Shown: one piece after another, positions 1-10,771 of the stretch | How positions within the stretch are numbered: the stretch's first letter is position 1 | How the letters are laid out: the number at the start of each line of letters is the position of its first letter | From: Hemibagrus wyckioides | Taxonomy: Eukaryota; Chordata; Actinopteri; Siluriformes; Bagridae | DNA length: 64,000 bases | Assembly: GCF_019097595.1 (NCBI RefSeq) | Contig: NC_080717.1 | Span: 15,665,836-15,729,835 of the forward strand | Direction: 5' to 3' | Made by a program: the position numbers and the translations under genes | Notes under the pieces: generated by a model | The model's database searches: none | Told to the model about the DNA's origin: nothing | What the model saw: the letters and a program-made list of their open reading frames with translations, nothing else

Positions 1-2295
1 GCAAAATGCACTGAATAAAATGTTTATATTAAGCTATACTTTTAAAACATGTCTACTTGCTTTTATTTGTATTTATTCTCTCTTCCAAACACACATGACC
101 TACAGTACTTAGGAATTATCAATCTACTTACTAATTCATAGTTCCGATGCGTTACTTTAATTCTATATCCATATTGTAAAAAATAAATATAATTATTAAA
201 AAGGCGTATAGTCTACAGTATTAGCATGGACAAACACTGCAGAATGATTGTTGAGCAGCTGCTAGTGACCATTAATAGGGCAACATTAATGACGAGGTTA
301 TCACACTTGACTTATGCTAAAGCCTACCTATCTAGTGAATGTTTGGAGTAAGCCTATAATAGATAGTTGAGAACTGATAACATACAGTCACAGCCACTGA
401 GTATTTTTAAAGTAGCCTCCACTGGCAACTGTCATGTATTCTGCTCCTCCTCTGAGCATGCAGCAGTGTGATTCCTGCCCTTATTAGCCCTTGTTGTAGC
501 TCCTACATTTGACCAGATGCAATAATAACTCTGTGGAACTACGTGTAACATCTAGCGAGGTGATAGAATGTTGACTCATATCATTCAAATAGCTGCATTG
601 TTATATTTGTTTACCCAAAACGTAATTAATATTTCAAACTAGAATGGCTGATGATATGATGCCTGCTTTCAGCCCCTATGGACAAGCTACCACTGATAAG
701 AATCCCTCCTTTCCTTTTCCTGGAAACTGCATTTTGCTTTGTTTACCCACTCTGAGGTTCAATAAAGTTTTTATACTTTGAACAAACAAGATTTGGACAT
801 ATCATATGATGTATAGACTAATTCAATTTGGATCGAAAATTCCATTTTTGCACTCTCCTGCTGGCTGTTATACACCATTGTGGACTCTGATATATCCTCT
901 GGAATAAGATGAATCACCACTAGAAACTTCTGTGCCCTAATTGCCTTTAGAGACACGGCTTCTAAAGAGCGTGTACGTTCATATACAATCAATATCAGTA
1001 TGGCTATGAGTGTACTGCATTTCACAGACAAAAAAAACAACAACTGCCATTCTACAACAACAACAAAATCTCCTTAATTATTTCTTACACTAAAATTATA
1101 ATAATATTAATTATATTAAATTATAACAAATTATAGGTACATTTTCCATTTAATATATAGGTATGTATTTATTATTGCGATTCTCTATAATTGCGCAATT
1201 TCATCTCTATGTCCATGGAGGTCTAAAGACAGGAGAGCAAAAGGTGCACTAATTGTAGAGCTCAGTGAATAACATTGGTCATCCATCATCTCTCTGTTAT
1301 TTGCACTAGTGCTGCTCGACAGACCTAGTCATTAAACCTCTATCTGTAATTTATTAAAGGGATTATTTTTCTACAGCCTTTTTTTCATTTGGAGGTAGCT
1401 AACTAGACATCTTCTTATGGATCTAAAAAAAAAAAGTCTCAAAGTATCTCAGCCTGATCAGCTTCAAGTAAAGAGCATTTCTGTGGACTGGGCTTTTTAA
1501 GGTGCTCTCTTTCACTTCTAAAGCTAGAACACAGAGGGACACATATAAACACTGCATACACATCTGAGTCACAAAGAGTCTCACTGCCCAGCATGTTATT
1601 TGAAATTGACATAGGTCAAGTCTCTAAAATTAGGATTAATGCTAGAATTAAAGGCCAATTTTAATAATTGGATCTACATATAAGCCAGGATATTGGTGAA
1701 GTTTTTAAACCTGCAAAAACTAGATTTTTTTAAGAAACTACAAACTGCTTTTCAAAGCCAAAAATGTGGTTTAATGATATTCTGTATCTAACAATATGTT
1801 TTACACCTCCTGTACAAAAGAAGAAAGGACTCCATTCTTTTCATACTGTCAGGCATTTAAAAGGTAATCCTAAACCAGCCATGGTTATATCTCTAGAATT
1901 CAACTATAGACAGAAATGAAAGGAAGCTAATTACATGGCCATCCTTAATCCATAATGTACAATGAAATGTCTACATATAGCTCTGAACTTTCTCTGTACC
2001 TATACCTCTGTGGAAAGCCCAGAATCTCTCTAAGACTCATGTTGTTGTGACTTCAAGGTGGCCTTCAGTACAAGCAGAGTCACCAAACGTCCATCATTTA
2101 ATGTCAATGTGCTGATGAGTTGTTAGAGGGCACAGTGCCTCATCAGATCAAGATTTATCTCAGCCCATGGAGCAATATATTAGGGAGGTTCTTCAGCAAG
2201 CCTCTACACCTCTCTACATTCCTGGTCTCCGCCAGATGCTTTAACTTTTTTCATTAATAGCAATTATGTATTGACTATTTTACTGAATAAAATTA
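1..2295. other. No gene seen; AT-rich noncoding
   Basis: This stretch is AT-rich, with short homopolymers and scattered short open frames of no more than about 90 codons that show no recognisable domain. I see no splice-flanked coding exon, no RNA gene and no recognisable mobile element. Confidence 0.6.
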
Positions 2296-2413
2296 CACTG
2301 CTCCAGGGGTGCCACATCATGGCTGAACCTGCGCTCTGACCCCTGCGCTCTGATGGGATATGCGAAGAAAGAGTTTCACTGTCCAGTAATGTATATATGA
2401 CAAATAAAGGCAA
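2296..2413 (+). repeat. SINE-like 3' tail (catfish-type repeat)
   Basis: The sequence runs from a CTGCTCCAGGGG-like start through a segment reading GGGATATGCGAAGAAAG to an AATAAA-bearing end (GACAAATAAAGGC). I recognise this as the 3' part of a very common SINE-like family that I associate with catfish genomes; that assignment is from memory. The tRNA-like head is missing, so the copy is 5'-truncated. A short internal duplication (TGCGCTCTGA twice within about 25 bases) is visible. It lies just upstream of a gypsy reverse transcriptase remnant, which suggests insertion into, or truncation next to, that older element. Confidence 0.7.
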
Positions 2414-2479
2414 CTTAACAACAGCCTCTTCCTTTGGACCTTCTTCCATGTAGCATTTGAATGCATACATACATGCATG

Positions 2480-2775
2480 CCTAGAATTGCATATAATGTC
2501 ATTCACGTTAGAGCAGGGGATGATGGAAGATTTCTGCCAATTCAAGGTCACTACAAATATATAGTAGTGCCAGGCAGACTGGTCAATGCACTATTCATTG
2601 TTCAGTCATCCGATCAGGATGTTTTCAACAACATCTTGGACAAATAGGACATAATAATTTATACTGAAGACATCCTAATTCACTCTGCTACCCTGTCCAA
2701 ACATAACCAGACAATCATAAGTTTCAACATATGAGATGTTTGTTTCATAACCAGTTTTCTATTTAAAGCAGTCCC
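2480..2775 (+). pseudogene. Ty3/gypsy reverse transcriptase remnant
   Basis: Read on the plus strand, this stretch gives a degraded reverse transcriptase palm domain. A block starting AYNV is followed by RAGDDG (compare the family's RxGDEWKTAF), then GHYKYIVVP (family GHYEYLVMPFGL), then DVFNNILDK, a stop codon at about 2645, and a YTEDILIHSATL block. The catalytic YxDD box is changed to YTED, and the stop plus a later frameshift (around 2720-2740) make it non-functional. In a live element this domain would copy the RNA genome into DNA. It is in the same orientation as the integrase remnant about 700 bases downstream, so the two are probably parts of one old pol gene. I see no LTRs. The family assignment rests on motif order and is fairly strong; the clade is not resolved. 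Confidence 0.78.
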
Positions 2776-3486
2776 TCTTATAATGTCTGTCTGGTATGAT
2801 GTATTAGCCAGTGTATTAGCAGAAAGTATCAGAAATAACTAAATGGCCTTAACCTTGGACCATAAAGAGACATTAAAGGTTTATACAATTAGGAAATTTT
2901 CTTTTCTCACTTTATGAGAAACTTCAGTATCATCTCACCTCCTTAGGTCTCTCTGTAAAAGGTAAAGCCAAATTTATATGAAACACTGCTATACCCTTAA
3001 GAAGAGATTCACCACTGTAGAGATCAACACATCCCAGATGGGGGATGTACAATTTACACCACGATAATCTTCCCAAAATGTTAACCCTCTGCTTTTTATT
3101 CACACAAGTAGTCTTCTGTGGAAATAAAATTTGGGGAACCAGGAACCTAAACTTATGATGGAAGAATAGAGATATTGGCTGCAAAGCAGTTGGGAATTGT
3201 TTTTGTTTATTTTCTTATCTTATTTGAGCTTCTTCCAAACACACCTTTCTCCAATAATCATGAAATATTGGTTATCATTATGTGCAAGTTTCATGAAGTT
3301 ATATGTCAGACATAAGAGGCAGATTTGACATTTCTTAGGACACCTGAGGGAAAGACATGGATCCCAAAGCAATTACAGGATTAACTACTGGTATGTACAC
3401 ACAAAGTGGTTGTTATGAGTTATTTCATACAACTACTAGAGTCATACAACTACTAGAGCAACAATACTTATAGTCCACACTCACTC
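2776..3486 (+). other. Decayed spacer between gypsy RT and integrase remnants
   Basis: By position this should hold the RNase H domain and the zinc-binding integrase head of the same element, but I cannot recognise either in any frame. An open frame of 84 codons on the minus strand (3184-2930) has no recognisable motif and is probably chance. A short direct repeat (CATACAACTACTAGAG, twice) lies at about 3428-3460. Confidence 0.4.
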
Positions 3487-3660
3487 AAAAGATCACCCTG
3501 GGTCACACCAAGCCATTGATTTTATAATGGATCTTCTGCCCTCTAATGGGTTTATGGCCATCATGGTAATGGTAGATTGTTTTTCAAAAATCTGCAGACT
3601 ACTGCCTGTCAAATATCTATCTACATTTTTTCAGGTTGCCAAAGGGTTTTTTCAGTACTG
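3487..3660 (+). pseudogene. Ty3/gypsy integrase core remnant
   Basis: The plus strand reads PGSHQAIDFIMDLLPSNG followed by a block ending VDCFSK and then LLPVKYLS. This matches the start of the gypsy integrase catalytic core (family pattern PWSHISLDFVTDLP...VVVDRFSK), which joins element DNA to the host chromosome. The first catalytic aspartate (in AIDF) is kept; the second (SDRGPQF region) and the glutamate are absent because homology stops near 3660, where a Tc1-like fragment begins. The open stretch is about 57 codons. It is the downstream half of the pol remnant that includes the reverse transcriptase at 2480-2775. Confidence 0.75.
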
Positions 3661-3679
3661 ACTCTCACAACATCACAAG

Positions 3680-4043
3680 TTGGTACACCCCATACTGTTA
3701 AAAACAGCTTCAAATCTGGAAAGGATTTCCACTAGATTTTGGAGCATGGTTGTGGGGATTTGTGTTCATTCAGCCACAAGAGCATTAGAGAGGTTGAGCC
3801 TTGATGTCAAGTGGGGGGTCCTGGGGTGCAGTCAGTATTTCAATTTATCCCAAAGGTGTTCAGTGGGTTGAGCTCAGGTCTCGACCACAAGTTCTTCCAC
3901 ATTAACTTTGGCAAACGATGGACCTTGCTTTGTGTACGTGGGCAATGTCAGTACCTGTAAAGGGAAATTTTAATGATATAGCAAATATTCTTTATAACCT
4001 TGTGCCAAGAAGTTATGGAAGGACCATGTATGGGTGTGAATGA
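3680..4043 (-). mobile_element. Tc1-like transposon 3' fragment
   Basis: Read on the minus strand, this is the C-terminal part of a Tc1-like element common in fish. It includes CACTGAACACCTTTGGGAT, which encodes the decayed version of the family's NPTEHLWDE catalytic-glutamate motif, and the conserved block around ATCTAGTGGAAA (AAATCTAGTGG reads QNLVES in the family). The plus-strand right edge ends in CATGTATGGGTGTGA, close to the known end-proximal sequence. The rest of the transposase and both full inverted repeats are absent. A fragment of what appears to be the same family lies in opposite orientation at 14306-14528. Confidence 0.7.
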
Positions 4044-6386
4044 ATTCCCCCTCTGCTCCTTGTTGAATGGTGGCAAATTGAACATCTTTAATATGTACTT
4101 ATACTTAATTTGGGACACTGACTACAAGTGATATGGGCTAAAAGAGAGGATTTGGATATAGACTGTCTAATTGTCCTCCTTCACTCTGATCACTCTCCCC
4201 TCATCCCAGGGGCTGACCTTCAATCTGGCAATGAAGCACCTCTGCAGGCAAGCATCAGTGTGGATGATGTAATGATACATTCGGACATAATACCATGCAG
4301 TAGCTCTCATTCACCAGCCTACAGATTCACACGGTTGTTTCTCATTCTCATTCTTCAACTCTGTATATTTATACTATACCACACACTTTTACACCCTGTG
4401 AGATTTTGCCCAAATTTGCATTGAGCATTGATTTTCTTTTTGTCCTCAACTTTGATATCACATTTTTTATCATGCATTGTTTGTCAGCCAACTGACCTAT
4501 ATGACTATGTTTTTGCTTAACAATTTGCATTCTTAGTAAAATGGCTTGCACTTGCATCCATTTCCGTCCGCCTCAAGATATTATGTAAGCATTTCAGTGG
4601 GTGTTTCATAGTGCTAATGCTATCCTTCGGTCTGAGCTGTAAGAATGCTGCAATCTTAATGCAGGTTAGGTCTTATGAGTCCTATGGCTGCCTATCTAAA
4701 TCTCTGTTGGGCACTGTAATTAAACATTTTTATTTAATGCTGACCAAATGCACTATCCACTCTCAATGTATTATTCAGGGCTAATCAAACATTCTGCTTT
4801 TTATTGTGAACTTATTATGCATTGGACATTGGGTGTAGCATAGTATGCTTCTGTAACTTGATCAAAGTCTTGAGTGTTAAATAATTCCCTAATTATGCTT
4901 TTCCTCATTTGAGGGCAGTGATGTAAGTCTATTTACTAACTCTGCTTTTCTATTCAACCTGAATCTTAAATGCATGGTAGTATATTTAATTTACTATTGC
5001 AGTGACTTGCTTCTTGCTCTATTACTAAACCTTTTAATCGTGAAATCATGAGACTGCAAAACTAGTAATAATACTGTGTGGCTCTTTTTAAGCTCTCTTT
5101 CTTTCCTGCTCCATTCACAAACCGTCTGTTTCCATCATCTTTACTGATGAATCATCCTCCAACACACACACACACACATCAATATCAAAAGAGAAACTCA
5201 GTGAATTTACTACAATAGTCATTATAGCAGAATACAACAGACGTCCCTTATAGTACTGTCACCTCTGCTTCTCCATCCTCTGCCTCCAACTGTTCTTCAA
5301 CATCCTCCAGTCTCACATCCTCCATTACACAATTTAATCAACATCTCTCTCACACACACACACACACACACACTCTCTCACTTTTTTACAAGAGGGAATC
5401 CCATTCTGCGTAACCATTGCTCCAGAATGTGAGAGAACTCTGTGGTTATGTAAGAGAGGCAGACAGCCAATCCCCCTGCTCCCAGCATGCTCCCAGCACC
5501 TAGGACATAATGCAGTATTTATGAGGGTTGGTGCAGTGCAAATGCATCTGGAAGCATTGCCATCACTTGTCCTGCTCTGATCCAAAGAGCAAATCTCATT
5601 AGAATAGCTATAGCCCCTACCTGCCTTGCCTTGCCTTTCTCAGCAAGCTTTCATGAGTCTCATTTTGCACATAGACCTATTCCTCCACATCCTGCTATGG
5701 TTATACCCCCAGCAATACTCTGGAGAAAATGCCATGCAATCGTTTCCTCATAATCAAATGTACATTTAGTTTAGGAAATACCGAGTTGAGGTAGATTTGA
5801 AATTTATCTTAAAAGCCTATAAGACAACTTTATTGAGGTAAGGTTCCAGATTACAATATAATGTGCAAATAAATCATTTAACAACAGTACATTTACATGA
5901 AAAGCACTATTTTATGCAGAATGTGAGTACAGGTGTATTTGTACGGATATTGTGCAGAAAACTTCAAAGTGGCTTTGTGTACAATAAGAGATATAAATCA
6001 CAAAATAGTTCAAGTTAAATATCTAATTCTACTTAATTGATAACCATAAGCAGTGGCAGCTGGCGTTTTCTAACACAACTAAAGAATAACTGATATAACA
6101 AATGACGTTTTTTCAAACTCAAATCTATTCTGTAACTTTTCGAGATAATTCAGTACAAATTCTGCCATCTTTTTTCTTTTGCCACTAAATGGTCTTTCCA
6201 CACCAGTCAGCTAACCAACTTTGCATATTAATGCCTCCTGAAATATCCAGCTTACAGCAAGAGAATATTTACCAGCATCAGGTAATAGGCCACCACACTA
6301 CATGGAGTCATAAGAGAAATACACTTCTGTCATTTGTTAAATTAGTTTCATATAATAACATACCCTGTTGTGTTTAATTCCTTATA
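4044..6386. other. No gene seen; contains short CA/CT microsatellites
   Basis: Open frames here are at most about 98 codons (4128-4424, plus) and show no domain. Simple repeats include CA at 5161-5178 and a CT/CA tract at 5344-5373. The rest is unremarkable AT-rich sequence ending at the TA target site of the Tc1 element. Confidence 0.55.
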
Positions 6387-6580
6387 CAGTGGGGCAAATA
6401 AGTATTTGATACACTGCTGATTTTTCAAGTTTTCCCACTTACAAAGAATAGAGAGATCTGAAATATTCATCATAGGTACACCTCAACTATGAGAGACAAA
6501 AAAAAAAAAAATCCAGAAAATCCAGAAAATCACAATGTATGATTAATTTCCATTTTATTGCATGAAAAAAGTATTTGATA
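6387..6580 (+). repeat. Left terminal inverted repeat of the Tc1 element
   Basis: The outer transposase-binding repeat is at 6395-6413 (AAATAAGTATTTGATACA) and the inner one at about 6565-6583 (AAAAAAGTATTTGATACA). The left arm carries an A-run near 6490-6503 and a local duplication of ATCCAGAAA (near 6504-6524) that the right arm lacks. Confidence 0.93.
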
Positions 6581-6597
6581 CAATAGAAAAATAGAAC

Positions 6598-7601
6598 TTA
6601 ATATTTGGTACAGAAACCTTTGTTTACAGTTACAGAGGTCAGACATTTCTTGTAGTTCTTGACCAGGTTTGCACACACTTCAGGAGGGATTTTGGCCCAC
6701 TCCTCCATACAGGTCTTCTCCAGATCTTTCAGGTTTTGGGGCTGTCGCTGAGCAACACTGAGTTTCAGCTCCCTCCATAGATTTTCTATTGGGTTTAGGT
6801 CTGGAGACTGGCTAGGCCACTCCAGGACCTTGAAATGCTTCTTACGAAGCCACTCCTTAGTTGGCTTAGCTGTGTGTTTGGGGTCATTGTTATGTTGGAA
6901 GACCAAGCCACGACCCATCTTCAATGCTCTTACTGAGGGAAGGAGGTTGTTGCCCAAAATCTTGCGATACATGGCCCCATCCATCCTCTTCTCAATACGG
7001 TGCAGTCGTCCTGTCCCCAAAGCATGATGTTTCCACCCCCATGCTTCACGGTTGGGATGGTGTTCTTGGGATTGTACTCATCCTTCTTCTTTCTCCAAAC
7101 ACGGCGAGTGGAGTTTATACCAAAAAGTTCTATTTTGGTCTCATCTGACCACATGACCTTCTCCCATGCCTCCTCTGGATCATCCAGATGGTCTTTGGCA
7201 AACTTCAGACAGGCCCGGACATGTGCTGGCTTGAGCAGGGGGACCTTGCGCACGCTGCAAGATTTTAATCCATGACGGTGTAGTGTGTTACTAAAGGTAA
7301 CCTTTGAGACTGTGGTCCCAGCTCTCTTCAGTTCATTGACCAGGTCCTCCCGTGTAGTTCTAGGCTGATCTCTCACCTTTCTCAGGATCATTGATACTCC
7401 ACGAGGCGAGATCTTGCATGGAACCCCAGTCCAAGGGAGATTGACAGTCATCTTGAATTTCTTCCATTTTCTAATCATTGCACCAACAGTTGTTGCCTTC
7501 TCACCAGGCTGTTTGCCTATTGTCCTATAGCCCATCCCAGCCTTGTGCAGGTCTACAATTTTGTCCCTGGTGTCCTTAGACAGCTCTTTGGTCTTGCCCA
7601 T
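6598..7601 (-). pseudogene. Tc1 transposase, frameshifted and catalytically altered
   Basis: A live copy would be a DDE transposase of about 340 residues that binds the inverted repeats and cuts and pastes the element into TA sites in the nucleus. The first 196 or so codons (from ATG at 7601, [10 protein letters not shown]) hold the paired-like helix-turn-helix (residues about 1-50, with AGMGYRTIG), a changed GRPR-like linker ([11 protein letters not shown], residues 54-64), the second DNA-binding half, and the first catalytic aspartate (D153 in MWSDETK). After NIMLWG near 7015 the frame shifts; the remaining 140 codons (to 6598) continue as [16 protein letters not shown] and hold the third catalytic residue in [11 protein letters not shown]. 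By comparison with relatives about 19 bases encoding GCFxAxG are lost. The second catalytic aspartate is asparagine (QHNNDPKH, codon at 6889-6891); the spacing of 34 residues from this Asn to the Glu confirms its identity. The gene is therefore dead twice over. Confidence 0.95.
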
Positions 7602-7771
7602 AGTGGAGAGGTTGGAGTGTGATTGATTGAGTGTGTGGGCAGGTGTCTTTTATACAGGTAACGTGTTCAAACAGGTGCAATTAATACAGGTAATGAGTGG
7701 AGGATAGGAGGGCTTCTTAAAGACAAACTAACAGGTCTGTGAGAGCCAGAATTCTTGCTGGTTGATAGGTG

Positions 7772-7968
7772 ATCAAATACTTTTTTCATGCAATAAAATG
7801 GAAATTAATTATTTAAAAATCATACGATGTGATTTTCTGGATTTTTTTTTACATTCTGTCTCTCATAGTTGAGGTGTACATATGATGAAAATTACAGATC
7901 TCTCTATTCTTTGTAAGTGGGAAAACTTGAAAAATCAGCAGTGTATCAAATACTTATTTGCCCCACTG
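7772..7968 (-). repeat. Right terminal inverted repeat of the Tc1 element
   Basis: This is the inverted partner of the left arm, matching over almost its whole length including both inner (ATCAAATACTTTTTTCATG) and outer direct-repeat copies. Small differences from the left arm are mostly in the homopolymer at about 7843-7852. Confidence 0.93.
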
Positions 7969-8194
7969 TATATAGTTTGAAGCTGAATGTGATGGTGGTA
8001 ATGAGATGCATTTTCAGACCTTTTGAAAAGCTAAGTTGAGAAATGTATGCTCACCCTTCTCATTAGACTGGTAAGTCAGTACAAGGGATTATCTGGAATC
8101 TTCTATACTGTTTAAAGACACTTCAGAAAGATTTCAGAAAGCTATGCAATCACATTTTGAGGATATGTAAAGGCCAACGACTGTTTCCGTTTTA

Positions 8195-8830
8195 TATCAT
8201 AGAAAAATTCAAGAAACTCAGCAAAGACCTCCATTAGTTTAAATCTATCTTAGGAGCAATTCCCAAACATCTGAGCATCATTAAACACAGTTGAATGCAA
8301 ATACAAAAATCTTGGGACCACAAAGACGCTACATCATTCAGGAAGGAGGCAAAAATGAACTCCCAAGACTTAATGAATTGTAATCCAAAATCTTTAACTG
8401 AACACCAAGACAATAACAAAGGAACTGATGAACTAATCAGAGGCATCAGGTACCAAAGTATGTACATTCAGCATTAAGAAAATCCAACATTGCCATGACC
8501 TGAAAGGCTGTCACAAAGTAAAAGACTCTACTCCAAGATGTGATAAGACAAAGGTTTGTAAGTAAGATTTTTTTTTTGTGCAGAATTCTGTTGTCAGACT
8601 TAACTATTCTGCTATAATGGTTAGTGCTAAGACAGGTGAGGCTTTCAATTAAAGGAACATCAGTATACATGTGAGCCATGGGGGAGGCAGCATCATGTTA
8701 TGTGGATGTTTTGCTGGAAAAGGGACTGGTGCACTTAAGAAAAAAGATAACATAATGAAGAACGTGGATTTTCTTAAGCAATACCTCAACAATGCTACAC
8801 ACAGCATCAGAAGTAAGTTCTGTCCTATAC
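8195..8830 (+). pseudogene. Decayed Tc1-like transposase of a second family
   Basis: The plus strand, over several frames and with stops, shows pieces of a Tc1-type transposase in the right order. These are an N-terminal FKKLSKDL block followed by LGAIPKHLS (helix-turn-helix region, about 8209-8280), DHKDATSFRKEAK at 8315-8360, a stretch like IQHCHDLKGC (compare the family's LHRHGLKGC) at about 8465-8515, and SHGGGSIMLCGCFAGKGTG at about 8674-8735 (family KHGGGSIMLWGCFA). The final catalytic block (PDLNPIE) is not visible. No terminal repeats could be paired. It sits about 230 bp from the better-preserved Tc1 element but in the opposite orientation and is clearly a different, older lineage. 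Confidence 0.6.
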
Positions 8831-10771
8831 AAGTATTTGCCTTAGACTAACCAACATATAGATATAGCTACTTGTTAAATCTAAAATATCGACAATACAG
8901 TTTGCTGTTTTGACAACATACATCACTCATCACAGTTAGTTGGCTAGTTTGTTGCTGACAAATGACAAACATGGAGGCATCCGGGGGTTTTTTTCACCAG
9001 TTTGAAAATGACATTTTTTGAGATCCAGCTTCACACTGCCTCTGGCCATAGCTCCATAAAATCTTTCAACATGCTATAGTAAGCAAATACTCATATAAAA
9101 ATCAATGTCCTTTGCCAATAGCTTTCACTAATTTGATTATATTACCTTATTTTTCTATCTAAATAAAAATATAAATATAATTAGCCTGGTTTCTTTGCTA
9201 ATATCAGGTTAGACTAGCACCAACTCAAATAACTAATAAAAATGACCTAGGCAGCACATCAATTTCTCCCTTATGTTAAATAACATTTTACAACATTTTG
9301 ACTTTCATTTTGCACATGTATTAGTTCACTAAGCTGAGTAAGATGTTGACACAATATCTACACTTTCACTTAAGTATAGTTTCTCAGTATTTTTTTTCCA
9401 CCGCTGCAATTAACCAATATAATAAAGTGAACATAGAACAAAGCAAATTGGACTATTTGAGCAACACAGTTCCACTTAATGAAGTTTTGCAAAGTTAACT
9501 AAACTACTATACTAAATGCATAAAGCCATTTGGCATCCAACGGGGGTTAGGAGCTGAGAATTGGCTTGTGCATAGATGGCTCGGCAGCGGCTCGAGTGGG
9601 CTACACTGAAGAATGACCTCCATTATGGCGCTGAGGCAGTAGACAGAGTCGCTACAGAAGCAGTGTGGGGGACTGGAATTTATTTGGCATTAGCATAATA
9701 ACAATCTCCTGCCAGTTCGGCTCCTGAAGTGTGTTCTGCCTGCCAAAATTTCCCCAATGCACTGCCAAATACAGCCATGTTTCTCCCAGTACAAGTCAAG
9801 TGCACTAACCATATACCAAAAGCAGCCATGGAAGGATTTTGCATTTTGTTCATCTTCTTCATGGAGAGTGAAATTATTTATTTCAGGCAAACTTTACTAT
9901 TTCTTCTCACTTTTTCAGCTCTAATTTTGATCTCATCTCAATCTCATATTTGTCTTGTTTTGATAAGGTTTTTTATCATTTTAATTAAAAATTGTAAGCT
10001 GTTGTGAAAATTCAGACCAGTATTTTTAGTGAGCTAAACTTAAGTGTAAGTGGTCCTTGGCACCTAGTAACTGAACATGTTGGACAGACATGACATGTTG
10101 GACAGAATAGGGTCTTTCATCTAGCACACTAATAATAAGTAACATTAGTGGTAGGCACCCATACTTTAGGAGCGTAGAGGCTTAAACTTAGGTATAGTTG
10201 CACTTCTGCTGGGACAAACATAATTGTTTTATTCTTCACACTGGTCCAATTAACTCTATAGAGTGATAATAACAATAGAAAAGTAAAATGCAATAGAAAA
10301 ACAAAATACTTCAAATTGATATAGGAAATGTTTCGCACTTATCAAAAAATATTTCAAGCTATAATTCCCAATTTTGGAAGAAGTATGTTTGATTGTGAGT
10401 TTGAATCCCTACGAAAGTATTCCTGGACAGGGGTTTCCTAAAGAACAAAGTTGGCTGTGCTTTCTGGGAGGGAGGGATGGATGGCATTAATCTTAATGTG
10501 TACAGGAGGAAGCACATGTTTGCCCTCACTTAACCCAGCTGCATAGAAAGGGGAGAACTGGCTAGTGGGAGGGAATTAGCAAGGAGAAAATGTTCTGGGC
10601 ATAATGGGAATATATGATTAAAAAGGAAGTAATGATATGAGCTGATCCTGCTAGGTTGGATGTCCATATTATTTTACATTTCTTCTATTTTCAGAACAAT
10701 TTAGTTAATATGAATTACATTTGCAATTAAGCTATTAATTAATTAATAATTAATTGATTATTGGTAAAATA
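8831..10771. other. No gene seen; one GC-richer island
   Basis: Most of the stretch is AT-rich with no recognisable feature. Around 9531-9870 the sequence is more balanced and non-repetitive, without stops in two overlapping minus-strand frames of about 60-66 codons. It could be a conserved noncoding element, but conservation cannot be judged here. Confidence 0.4.

Larger units (their letters stand above)
6387..7968 (-). mobile_element. Near-complete Tc1 transposon (IR/DR type)
   Basis: The element begins CAGTGGGGCAAATAAG and ends with the exact reverse complement (CTTATTTGCCCCACTG). It is flanked on both sides by TA (6385-6386 and 7969-7970), the target duplication of Tc1/mariner elements. 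The total length is 1582 bp, normal for the superfamily. The inverted repeats are long (about 195 bp) and each holds an outer and an inner copy of a direct repeat built on AAGTATTTGATACA, the IR/DR layout known from fish elements such as Sleeping Beauty. A transposase gene fills the middle on the minus strand, but it is broken by a frameshift and a catalytic substitution. The clean termini suggest a fairly young insertion and a copy that could still be moved by an enzyme supplied elsewhere; this last point is inference. Confidence 0.96.

Noticed and set aside
2264..2551. 95-codon minus-strand frame
   Set aside because: It is antisense to the SINE tail and the gypsy reverse transcriptase remnant.
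6830..7275. Plus-strand open frames of 65-91 codons inside the Tc1 element
   Set aside because: They are antisense shadows of the transposase gene and have no domain.
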